A stretch of DNA of 64,000 nt from Eopsaltria australis (Eukaryota; Chordata; Aves; Passeriformes; Petroicidae), in the NCBI GenBank assembly GCA_034509425.1, contig JAVTVJ010000303.1:186001-250000 (forward strand), given 5' to 3'. The notes under the pieces were generated by a model. That model had not been told where the DNA came from and searched no databases. It saw only the letters and a program-made list of their open reading frames with translations. This document shows, one piece after another, positions 25,104 to 35,059 of this stretch; position 1 is the stretch's first letter, and each line of letters begins with the position of its first letter. The position numbers and the translations under genes are program-made.

Positions 25104-28100
25104 CTACTCAGCGAAGCAGGAAGCTGGTGTCAGAGCTGCTGGGACGTGCCTCACCTCCCCGTGGTACAGCAGGGGCACAGGGGAGCTGTAGCACTGGTTC
25201 CTGTCGTAGGTGTAGCAGGTCTGTGGCTCCTCGCAGGAGTTGCCCTGCTGGGCCTGCTGGATCGTCCCACCCAGATCAACTTCTACAGGCTCACAGTTTT
25301 TGCAGCTGGAAGAGATGGAAAATAGAACAAGTGTGAGGAGTCAGATGAAAAGATGCCCCCTGCTGAACCCCACACAGAGCCAGGAGAGTGCTGTGCCCTT
25401 TCTGGGTGTTCAGGGGAACATCTGGCCCTCGAGCATGTTTTAGAGGTGCTGGGTTAAGGCTTGGGAGGTGAAGTTAGGAAATAAAAGTACTTACAGTTCA
25501 CTCAAGCGGTAGACAAAAGTGGTCCTGGGCGGGGACAGGGGGTCAGAGATGTTCTCCCGAGCCTGCAGGGGGACTCTGCAAAGGTGGCAAGAGGGTCACT
25601 CTCATGAAAAGTGCTTATTAAACAGAGGCTGCTCTGTTGTGAGCAATTCTAAACTCTCATCTTCTTCTTCAGGTTATTTTCAGTCTGACCCTTCTCCCAA
25701 TCAAACCCCAGGAACAGGAGATCTTGGTCCTCTGTGCCCCCTAAGGCAACAACCCTCCCCCCCGAGAGGACTGCAGCAAGTGATGCAAGTGCCACCTGCA
25801 AGGTGACAGCGCTGGTACTGTTAATTTTTGTTAAACTCTGAGCTGGCAGAGGCTTGAGGCTGATGGACAGCGATATTTAATTAGTGGTTCTCCTGTTGTG
25901 AGCTCTGCCAGAGCTCCTGCAGCTCTGGGCCTGAAGCTGGTCCTTGTTTCCCACTTCTGTTAGGTTGGTGTGAGTGGAGAGGACAGGACCAAATCCTGCT
26001 CTTGAGCTGAGCTCTGTCTCATGGGAGACAGTTTAGGCATTAGCTGATAGTTTATCAGTTTAGGCCTATGCTGATAGTTTAGGTATGAAGTATTTTACAC
26101 CCAGGAAGGGTATAAAATTCACTGTGAGGACAGGAAGTCAATCCAGTGTCATGGGCCCAATCTGGTTTCAGGTTAGATCAACTTTTGACAGGTCATTCCC
26201 CAGCCTGTTTTGTGAAGTTACTGCTGGTCTGCTTAAAACAGGGAGATGCTTTTTGTTTCTGAAGGGACAAACACCAGAGAGGTTTGTGTGAGGTAGGAAA
26301 GCATTTAGCAAAGTGAAATACTCAGGATACTACAGCAAGCAGCCCATGTGAAAAGCTGTTTGTCGGGACGTAAGAAACAATGAAAAGAAAACTCATGTAA
26401 CACTGCATCCCCTGCATCCATGAAATACTTGGCTGCCACTTACATGATGCGGATGTTCCTTTCCAGGACTTCTTCATCAGGATTTTCTTTGGAGGGGACA
26501 AACTTTGAGGTCACTGTTACACACTGACACTTATTATTGACCAGCACGAACTCCTCGTTCTTGGGCTCCACTGGATAACCTGCAAGCACAGCATAGGCAA
26601 TCCCAGAATCAAGAACAAAATCCTTGAAAGCTGCTCTAGCAGATAGCCAAGGGATGAAAATGCCAGGAATGCACCATTAGGGCACCTGGATTGATTAAAG
26701 TCCAGGTTGCAGCAGGTACAGGCGAGTCTCTTAGGAAACGTGAGTGCAGCTGTCCTCCTGCTCAGCTCAGCGTGCTGCTCAATGTGGGGGTGATGGGGCT
26801 GGGAAGGACCAGGGAAGATTAGGAACCTGGACACTGTGGTTGGTGAGGGACAAACAAGCAGGGATTGCTGGTAAAATGGGAAGAAAGTCCCAGCCACACC
26901 TGAAGTGCTCTTTTGCCAGGAATTTTTGGTGCAATTCCTGTGTCATGCACCAAAACTACTCCAGCAGTCCAAATCCAGGTTTGGATCCGACCTCTAAATA
27001 AATAAAGGTCTCTGACCTTGCCAATGTGGCAGATGTGCCAGTTTTCCTTGAGTGGTATCTTGTCCTTCAGGTTCCTGGGGGAACAGATGCCAAAAAGCAC
27101 AGCAGGACCCAGCAAGGAGGCAGCCCCCTGACGTGGCAGGGAAAGGCAGGTGGCCCTGGTGATGTCTGTGGTTTGCAGGGAAAACTCCAGTCCTGATTTA
27201 CCTCTCCAAACTGCTGCTTCTCGCATGCTACTCGATATGAAACTCAGTCAAAGCAGGCTAAAACATGCCAGGTGTCACTCAGAGGCTTTTGGGGTGTTGT
27301 GATGTTGTGCAATGCTGCCTTACTGTGAGCAGATGTGTTTGAAATAGTTCCTTCTTTGCTGCTTTGTTTTCCCCAAGACACACCCTCAAGTCTCTTCACC
27401 CATAGCAAGCCAGCCTTGATTTTATGTGTTGTTTTTACATCCCACTGTATTTCTAAATGCTGCTGAAATCAAGTTCACAGCCATCATTTTGCAGTATTAT
27501 TCTTGGTACAGCAGCTTCAACCTGCTGGGAAGTACCAGACCCAGTGATTTTTGACATATGGGGACAGTTTGTATTGGGCTCAGATGGATCTCAGTTCTGG
27601 GGACTTGCCTGCTCTGCTTGTCCCTTGGTTTAATCATAGAGAGAAAAAAGAAACAGGCTGAAAATATCTGTGTTAATCATGTTTGTAAAGGATTTTGGAG
27701 TCACTTTGACTTAAAAGTTTTGGTCCTTCCTTCCCCTGTAATATCCTGGTCTCATCTGCTTCCATTCCAGGTTTTCTGAGATGGTTACAGGCACTGTAAC
27801 AGTGAAGAAGGCACCAATGCTGTGTAAAATGCTGCCTCAGTGACCCTAGAGTTGCCCTGCTGGTTCCAAGTGCTGTTTCTGTGGCCTTTGGCAGCAGTAT
27901 ATCTGCTGGATGTGATTCTCTATGGAGTTTCTAGCTTAGGAGGGAAATCACTTCCCTAGCTTGTTCTCCAAGCTTCTTCTCTGCCAACTCATCATTCCAC
28001 ATGAGCTCTTCCCTCCCAGAAAAGCCTCTCTAGTCCCTGGCTCTTTGTCTTGGCCTCTCTTTTGGCTCAAGGGAAGTCTCTGGCTTCTTGTCCATCACAC

Positions 28101-29305
28101 AGCTCTTCCTCTGACTGTCCTGCATTCCACATAACATCGTGTGCAGCTCTTTCCAAACCCTTCATCCAAAGCCAATGTTCAAGTCAGATCCTATTGGCTT
28201 TCAGGTTGTCCCAAAACCTCTCAGAGCAGGCTTTAATTCTAAAATTAGATTAACACAACCTTATGCATATGCAGGTTTTACTGACTGCTCTAAAAATACT
28301 GCCCTGATTTAATTCCTCGTGTTATGCTCTTGGCTTCACTGATAAAGTTACTGGTGCTACATCAATTTTTCATTTAAGATGACAAAGCTCAAAAGATGTG
28401 ATTTTTATCAGCAGCATCTCCATGTGTCACCCAGTAAAGTCCCCTTGGGGAGAAGGTATTTAAATGCACAATTTGCTAATGCTGGTCTAAGTGTCTGCAG
28501 GTTGGGTTTCCTGGGGCCTGAGTCACTGCACTGAGCTGTTCCCTGTCTCCTCAATACTTATGTGACTGTGTTTGGGACAACCATTCTCATCTTTTAGTAC
28601 TGCATTGTCCTGTGACACACTATGAGTCCAAACAGAATTGCCTGGAGTAGGTAGTAAGATGCCCCCTTCCAAAAGCTGCAGGACATGCAGGGATGCAGCT
28701 GTTGGGATGGTTATCCCTGAGCACCAAGTTCATCCTGCAGATCAGATTCAGACTGTCCAGAGACCTGACACCCACACTGAGGAGTGTGCTGGGAGCACAG
28801 GCTGAGCTCAGCTGAAATCAAGAGTTTTCAGGAAATTCAGTGCAGTTACATGATAAGCTGCAATTCAATCAGAATAAGCTGGCTGTAGCTGTATGGCAGG
28901 ATTAGCAGGATGATTTTGGAAGCCTTTAGATCTAGCAAGTAAGAGTCTTCAAGCTCCCTAGGACTGCAGAAAGGCAAGCATAGCACGTTTGCAGTTTACT
29001 GCTTCAGAAACCTGATTAAAAATGGCTAATTATCATTTGGAGCTAGTCATCACTTCATCCTCCAGGCAGCAATTAAAACCACACAGCTCTGATGCAGAAA
29101 CACCCGGAGGTGTCCAAGCATGGCTGCTTGAGCAGGCTGTGAGGCTGGACCTCTGACTGTTAGAACAATTCAGGGTAAATGACACAAAACCTGCCACTGA
29201 TGTCTTAATCCCAGTTTCTCATCTCTTCATTGCTCACCTACCTGCCACAAGGGTGATCCCCAAGGAGAGGGCCAAGGCCACGCACAGCGACAAAGAGCTC
29301 TTCAT
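25104..29305 (-). CDS. JCHAIN: Immunoglobulin J chain, 4 exons, complete
   Basis: A secreted polypeptide of plasma cells that links IgM pentamers and IgA dimers and allows binding to the polymeric Ig receptor. Exons: 29305-29242 (signal peptide), 26579-26444, 25575-25495, 25305-25104. Total 483 nt and 160 aa, against 159 in human. The four-exon layout, with a signal peptide alone in exon 1, is that of the family. Motifs seen: FVLVNNKCQC, EEVLERNIRIIVPL, the N-glycosylation sequon in RENISDP (Asn75), TFVYRLSELCKNC, TCYTYDRNQCY and PLLYHGEV. Eight cysteines, at 39, 41, 95, 98, 118, 124, 132 and 157, match the number in mammals. It is not a CXC chemokine, the class expected beside SDAD1 in mammals: the cysteine pattern and sequence are J chain throughout. 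UTP3 and RUFY3 downstream agree with the mammalian neighbourhood. Confidence 0.97.
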
Positions 29306-29324
29306 CTTGCCTTCCCTTCTTTTG

Positions 29325-29390
29325 AAGAATGTGAGTGGAGAGCCTGGCTCTGCCTATAAGGGCATGTGCAAATTGGTTTCCTAAAATAAA
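29325..29390 (-). promoter_or_regulatory. JCHAIN: JCHAIN core promoter (TATA, octamer-like, MEF2-like)
   Basis: Reading upstream from the ATG on the minus strand: a TATA-like CTTATAGGCA (29360-29351), an Ig-octamer-like ATTTGCAC (29373-29366, one mismatch to ATTTGCAT), an overlapping CCAAT (29376-29372), and a MEF2-like TTTATTTTAG (29390-29381, one mismatch). Spacing fits a start near 29325. Control of the mammalian J chain gene by MEF2 and PU.1 is known; assignment of these sites is inference. Confidence 0.5.
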
Positions 29391-29399
29391 CAGCCCAGC

Positions 29400-32300
29400 C
29401 AACACTGGAAAATGTGGCTGGGGACTGAAAGCAGGTGTGTTAATGCACCAAGACCTCTGGCTTTCGGAGGGGAAGGGAGCAGGGGGTTGCACTTCTAGTG
29501 TGCTTTTTTCTGTTCTTCACCAACAGGGCAACAGAGCTGCTGAGTAGGACATGCAAAACCACCTCAACCCTTAGGGGACATCTTGCCATCAGGACTGGTG
29601 GAAGGTAAGAAAGTCCAAGGGCAACAGCTCTGGCTCCTAATTTTGAGAAATCAGACTTAAAAATCCCTTGAGTCCTATTAAAAAACCACTTCAGGGTTCA
29701 AAGAAAAAGCCCTGTTTGGAGCAGCTGTGTGCAAACCTGAATTAAGGGCTGGACCTGCCCCCAGAGAGCCTGCAGTCAAAGCAGGAAAGGTGACAGGGCA
29801 GGGGTGAAAGCCACTGCAGCCCAGTCCCCTGCACAGAGGAGTTCATCTTCTTGGGAATGGAAAACAGACTACATGGCAGTTGTGGTATATGAGAGCTCCT
29901 GAGTAAGGTCTCAGTGCAGCCTTGGGGTGTTGGCCATGCTGACTTTTCCTGGGGGAGGGTGGCACTGGAGAGGGCCTGGGATTTTTTTTCTTTTTTTCTT
30001 TTTGTCCCAGATTTGCGGCCATTTGTGTAACTTCTGAAGAGCAAATGTTGCAATGTAGCCTAAAATGGCCAGAGCTGTCTCTGCAGCATTTGCATGTGTC
30101 TTGTACAGAAAAAGACACTTTTTAAAGGGAAGCCCAAGCTTGGCAAGGGCCTGGTTGCTCTTGCCAGGCTTCTTCAAGGGCTGGACTCTTTTGGGAATGC
30201 TGCCAAGCATCCTGGTTCCTGTCACCTTGCAGATGTCTCCCTTTTCCCAGACCCTGCTGGCTGGGTCCCTAAGCCCAGAACTGTTCCAAGCCCCCTGGTT
30301 GTGTGCCCTGAGCTTTTTCCCCAAGCACAAACCCCTCACCCTGCAGCTGCATGATGCAATGAGCTTTCAGGTTACATCACCAGCCCTCATGTGCAAGGGG
30401 GAGTGTGGGACGTGGGGGGGATGATGGGGCACAGCCAGCTCCTTTCAGGGCTTTGGGCTCTGCCACAGCTCTTTACAAACCTTGTGTTCTCGTTAGGGAT
30501 CTGTCTTTAGCTGAGAAAAAATGTGGGGTTGTCTCCTTTCCCCATCCCAAAAGCTCTGCTAACAGCTTTATGCAGTCCTCTCCCTGAGACAGGGGCAAGA
30601 TGTTCCCTGTGCCCCATTTTTGGCAGAAGGTACAAAATAAACCTGGCTCACCTGGGCTGGTAGGGATGTCTGTCTAAAGTCCTGTTTGCTTCAATCACCC
30701 TTTTTTGTAAGAATTTTTCTAGAATTAGACAAGAAGGGAGGATGCCAGCACCAGGATAGAGCAAAGGAGGCTGGCTCTGATCTGTTTTGCCAAGCTGCAC
30801 CAATAAAAGCATGGCACTGGGAACATGCAAGGAGAGTATTTTCAAATGTCAAGGCAGAGACTGAGCAGAATGATACCTGTGTCTTTCTGTTCACTCTGGT
30901 GGTTTTCCCTGACTGTTGGCGCTCAGCGTATCTGGATTTCGGTTGCTAAATCTACACGTGTGTGTACAGTCCCTTGGTCTGGATATGATGACACGAGAGC
31001 TATTTTCAGTCCCTTCAGCCACCTGCATGTCTCTGGGGATTTCTAGCTAGACTGCAAGCTCTTGAGAAGAAGGTTGATGTTATGGACTGTTATTTTTATG
31101 GATTACCCCTGTTTTACTGGATGACTCCTGGAATTTTATCTGGGCGAGCTGGCATTTGGCAATGGGCTGCATGGGGAGCTGGACTCCCAACCTCCCTGCA
31201 GGGCAGAGGACAGAGCTGGAGTAACTGAGAATTGGAAAAGAAATGGGAACCAGCCCTCTGGTTTCAGTCTCTGTTCACATGTCCTGTGCTTCCAGTTGGC
31301 CTTGGGCATGCTGAACTGGGGTCTTCCAGGTGAGAAGCTGGGCAGGTGCCTGAGCAAAGTGAGGCAAAAGTGTTGTCATTGCAAAGTGGATCATATTTTC
31401 ACTAAGTCCTGGAGAAGGTTTGAACAGACACTTTGGACTGGGAGATGTCTCAATTCCATTGAAATCCAAGAGAGTCCATGTGGAAGGTAGTATCCTAATT
31501 TTGAAAGGGCAGACTTGAAAAAAATTAGGACACTTAAGATGGAAACTATCAAGGTCAAGGACATGAGAAGGGCCTGGGCTTCTCTAAGTCACAGCTGCAA
31601 AAGTTACCTGGAGTTTTAACCTGGCAGGAACTGGCTGCAGATGTCTCTGCATGGATTCACACAAAAAAGCCAGCAGGATTGAGCAGCCAGATGAAAAGGC
31701 TGCTCCTTGTTCCCAAGGACAGCTGTATTTTGTGGCCAAGTATCAAGTGAGGATTTCCACTGAGGTACAGCTAACAAATGTAATGGATGCTGTGTGTCTC
31801 CAGACCCAAGTTATTCCTGTTGCTCTGTCTTCTACAGGCCTGTATCCAGGGAGGTGATGGCTGAAAACTGGCAGGGACAGATTTGGAAAAGGGGTCTGAG
31901 ACAAAGATCTGTCTTTGTGCAAGAAAGTTTTGACCCACAGGTGGCCATGTGAAGAGGCTAAGTGTGTCACAAAGTCAAAACTGAGACCTGTTTGCCATCA
32001 GATTGATCAGAATCCAAATGAATCACCAAAAGTGAGTAAAGCTGTGCACCCCACTCTGTTTCAGCTAATCTGAACATTTGTTTGACCTGTTTTTTTCCAC
32101 AAAAAGGTGGACAGGAGAATTTATAAATACACCTGCACCTGTTCTGCGGTAAGAAAAAAGCACCTGCACTTGTGCACAGAACTGCTCTTGCCGAGATGTG
32201 TGCGTGCCTGATTTGTCGGGCTCTGGGTTTCTCAACTCGGACTACACTAATTCCTGTGTCTAATGACTCTGTTCTTGTGGCAGGGCTGCCTGCAGCTCAT

Positions 32301-32870
32301 AAAAGCAGACTGCTTCCCTGTGGCTCCCTTGGGAAGGGTGGGAGGCTGGCTGGTGCTCTCTCACGGCTGACAGACACACAAAAAAACAGGATGAGAATGG
32401 AGAAGCGAATAAGCACAGACTATATTAAAAGCACTCCTAGTGCGGGGCCCCCAGGTGTTGAAAAATCAGATTTGCTTCTTTTCTGGGATCTCTTGGCGTA
32501 AGGGGATGGCTCCAAGGAGTGCAGAGGTGATGAAGCAGCAGCAGCCGAGCTGTGCAGCCTGAAGCTGCCCCAGGAGCACGCCTGGCTCTGGCCGGGAGCT
32601 GCCTGGATCCCTGTAAAAGTGCGATTCGGTGACGGAAAAGCCTCGGGAATATTAATGTCTGCACCTCGGAGGTGTCCAGGGAGGTTTGCAAAGACTTCTG
32701 CTTCTCTCCGAGTTTGATCTGGTCGCAGGGAACCGAGTACCGAGTTTTGGTTACAGGGGCACAGGTGTCAGGGGTGTTTTCCATCTGTTTTTTTTCCTCG
32801 TTGCTGTAAGATGACCGCACACACAGCAGCTGGACTTCCAGAGGAAGAAAAAACCCTGAGGCGGAAACAA
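29400..32870. other. JCHAIN-UTP3 intergenic stretch
   Basis: About 3.5 kb between two divergently transcribed genes. No exon, RNA gene or transposon could be supported. ORFs here are short, without splice context or recognisable family motifs. Confidence 0.6.
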
Positions 32871-32919
32871 AAGGCTTTTTTTTTTATTATTTATTATTTT
32901 TTTCTCTCCCCACGTGGCA

Positions 32920-33096
32920 GCGCCGCTCGGTGGGAGCCGCCACGGGTGAAACCCCTCCTGCCGCGGGCTGCCCGCAGCACCCCCCGCTCGCCGGGGGCGG
33001 GAGCACCTCGGGCCGGGAACAGGAAGGGCTGGGGAGCAGCGGAAGGGACGCGGCGGAAGGGGAAGCTCGGCAGAGGCGGCGGTGGCGGTGGGAGCC
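32920..33096 (+). promoter_or_regulatory. UTP3: UTP3 CpG-island promoter with two ETS-type sites
   Basis: GC- and CpG-rich sequence runs up to the ATG. Two CGGAAG cores lie at 33040-33045 and 33054-33059, 14 bp apart. These are ETS/GABP-class motifs typical of housekeeping and ribosome-biogenesis promoters. No TATA box is seen. An overlapping out-of-frame ATG at 32811 would matter only if transcription starts further upstream, before the AT-rich stretch at about 32877-32903. Confidence 0.6.
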
Positions 33097-34695
33097 ATGC
33101 GGACCCGGCGCGGTGCTGTGCTGCGGCCGCGGGCAGAGCCCCCCGAGCCCCCCGATGAGCCCCCCGAGCCGCCCGGCGGCCGCGCCGGAGCCGAGGAGCT
33201 GGCGGACGACGTGGAGCGCTTCCACGAGGAGCAGTTCCGAGCCGTGATGGACGCCCTGGGCAGCGGCGACGAGAGCGGAGACAGCGAGGAGGACGAGGAG
33301 GAGGTGCTGGGGCTGCAGCTGCCCGAGGACAGCGAGGAGGAGGAGGAGGAGGAGGAGGAGGAGGATGAGATCCAGGACCGGAATCCTTTTGTGGAGTACA
33401 GCGCAGAGGAGGACGAGGATGGAGAAGATGAAGGTGGTGAGGAGGATGAAAATGAGGATGAGGATGGAGAAGATGTAGAAGGTGAGGAAGGTGAAAATGA
33501 TGTTGAGGATGAAGAGGGGGACCTGTCGATGGAAAGCGACTTGGAGGAGCGGCATCCGGAAGCCAAGCTCCCCCATGAGCTCTCCTGGGGCCAGCGCAAG
33601 CAGCTCTACTATGACACGGACTATGGGAGTGATGCCCAGGCCAAGGGCAAGCGGAGCCAGCAGGAAATTGATGCTGAGGAGGAGGAAGAGGAGCAGGAGG
33701 CTCAGGTCATCCAGAGACGGTTGGTGCGGGATTTGGGGGAGGATGATTATGGTCTGGACATGATCCAGGGCTACCTGGCTGAGCAGCAGAAAACCCACGA
33801 TAGTAAGGGGCAGAAAATTGATAAGGATCTGCAGGCCCTTTCCAAGAAGGAGCAACTGAAGCTGCTGAAGCAGGAGTCCCCAGAGCTCCTGCAGCTGATG
33901 GAGGACTTTGAGGTGAAGCTCATGGAGATCAAGGATGAGTTGCACCCTCTGCTGCAGATGGTCAGAGACGGCACTATCCCCGAGGGGAAGGGCAGTCGCT
34001 ATTTGCGGACCAAGTATCATCTCTACCTCAACTACTGTGCCAACATCAGTTTCTATCTGGTTTTGAAGTCCAAGAGGATGCCCGTTCATAGTCACCCAGT
34101 CATCGAACGGCTGGTGGAGTACAGAAATATCATCAATGACCTCGCTGTTATAGACCAAAAACTTTCCCCAGAGGTCCGAATGCTTCTGAGGAACTACTAT
34201 GACAAGAAGGAAGAGAAGCTACGGAAGGAAAACAAGTTTTCAGTGTTTCTCACCATGAATGGCAAGAACAACAAACCAAAACGTGCCTCTGCGCCTGTTA
34301 ATGGCCAGGCTGCTGCTGCTGCTGCTGAATCGACAGATGAGTCGGAGCTGGATGAGGAGGCTGCCCTAAAATACTACAAGATGATGGAGGAGAAGCTGGC
34401 ACTCAAGAGGAAGAGAGCTGGAGACGAAGATGGGCTTGAAGAAGCAGTGGTGTCGGAAGGAGAGGATCCCACTAAAAAGAGAGGGGTGACCTATCAGATG
34501 ATCAAGAACAAAGGCCTCACGCCCAAAAGGAGGAAGATCGATCGCAACCCCCGCGTGAAGCACCGGGAGAAATTCCGGCGGGCCAAAATCCGCCGCAAGG
34601 GCCAGGTCCGCGAGGTGCGCAGGGAGCTGCACAGATACGGCGGGGAGCTGTCCGGCATCCGCGCCGGGGTTAAGAAAAGCAGGAAGCTTAAGTGA
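33097..34695 (+). CDS. UTP3: UTP3 / SAS10 small-subunit processome component, intronless, complete
   Basis: A nucleolar U3 snoRNP-associated factor for 18S rRNA processing. I place the start at 33097 (GGAGCCATGC, MRTRRGAVLR). The reading frame is open further upstream, but only through GTG codons. The product has 532 aa, longer than the human protein (about 479). In order: a proline/glutamate-rich N terminus (EPPEPPDEPPEPP); an acidic tract at about residues 58-149, with one run of ten Glu; the conserved LSWGQRKQLYYDTDYGS; the Sas10/Utp3/C1D domain at about 260-345 (LRTKYHLYLNYCANISFYLV and HPVIERLVEYRNIIN); an alanine run; and the C-terminal Sas10 domain at about 477-532 (IDRNPRVKHREKFRRAKIRR and ELSGIRAGVKKS). 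It is intronless, as in mammals, so it is not a retrocopy. Confidence 0.97.
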   Translation: MRTRRGAVLRPRAEPPEPPDEPPEPPGGRAGAEELADDVERFHEEQFRAVMDALGSGDESGDSEEDEEEVLGLQLPEDSEEEEEEEEEEDEIQDRNPFVEYSAEEDEDGEDEGGEEDENEDEDGEDVEGEEGENDVEDEEGDLSMESDLEERHPEAKLPHELSWGQRKQLYYDTDYGSDAQAKGKRSQQEIDAEEEEEEQEAQVIQRRLVRDLGEDDYGLDMIQGYLAEQQKTHDSKGQKIDKDLQALSKKEQLKLLKQESPELLQLMEDFEVKLMEIKDELHPLLQMVRDGTIPEGKGSRYLRTKYHLYLNYCANISFYLVLKSKRMPVHSHPVIERLVEYRNIINDLAVIDQKLSPEVRMLLRNYYDKKEEKLRKENKFSVFLTMNGKNNKPKRASAPVNGQAAAAAAESTDESELDEEAALKYYKMMEEKLALKRKRAGDEDGLEEAVVSEGEDPTKKRGVTYQMIKNKGLTPKRRKIDRNPRVKHREKFRRAKIRRKGQVREVRRELHRYGGELSGIRAGVKKSRKLK

Positions 34696-34738
34696 CACTT
34701 CTCTTTTTGTAAGAGCTGCCAATGGCAGTGCTGAATCC

Positions 34739-34744
34739 AATAAA
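34739..34744 (+). terminator. UTP3: UTP3 poly(A) signal
   Basis: CCAATAAAAA 43 nt after the TGA stop, followed by T- and GT-rich sequence. This gives a very short 3' UTR of roughly 65 nt. Confidence 0.8.
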
Positions 34745-34990
34745 AATTTTATACATAATATCGTGGGGTTTATTCTTAAGAAGACTGGGGGTGGGGTGGT
34801 ATTTGGGTTTATTTGCTTTCTAGAAGGTGCCGTCTCCGAGTGGCACAGGGCCCTTTCCACACCTCGCCCGTGTCTGAGGGTATTTTCCTCTGCTGTGGTG
34901 CTGTCATGTTTCCATAAACAGGAGGCCTTGAGAGATTGCAAGGGATGTATCAGGCAAAGGGAATTAAATGGGCCGTGTGGGATTGCTGGG

Positions 34991-35055
34991 GGGATGGGAT
35001 GGGATGGGATGGGATGGGATGGGATGGGATGGGATGGGATGGGATGGGATGGGAT
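34991..35055 (+). repeat. (GGGAT)13 pentanucleotide microsatellite
   Basis: Thirteen perfect GGGAT units about 250 bp beyond the UTP3 poly(A) signal. Runs of GGG separated by AT make the plus strand able, in principle, to fold as a G-quadruplex. Confidence 0.97.
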
Positions 35056-35059
35056 GGAT

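Noticed and set aside
25104..29305. Possibility that the gene after SDAD1 is a CXCL9/10/11 chemokine
   Set aside because: All four exons match J chain in sequence, cysteine pattern and length; there is no CXC motif.
33082..33096. Extended UTP3 start with MAVGA before MRTRR
   Set aside because: The upstream codon is GTG, not ATG. The ATG at 33097 has a suitable context.
32887..34158. 423-codon minus-strand ORF opposite UTP3, and a Ser-rich 282-codon one at 32751-33599
   Set aside because: Both are antisense shadows of the GAG/GAT-rich, strongly conserved UTP3 frame. Low-complexity Leu/Ser products with no family motif.
33097..34695. UTP3 as a processed retrocopy
   Set aside because: UTP3 is intronless in mammals too, the frame is intact, the synteny is conserved, and there is no poly(A) tract after the gene.
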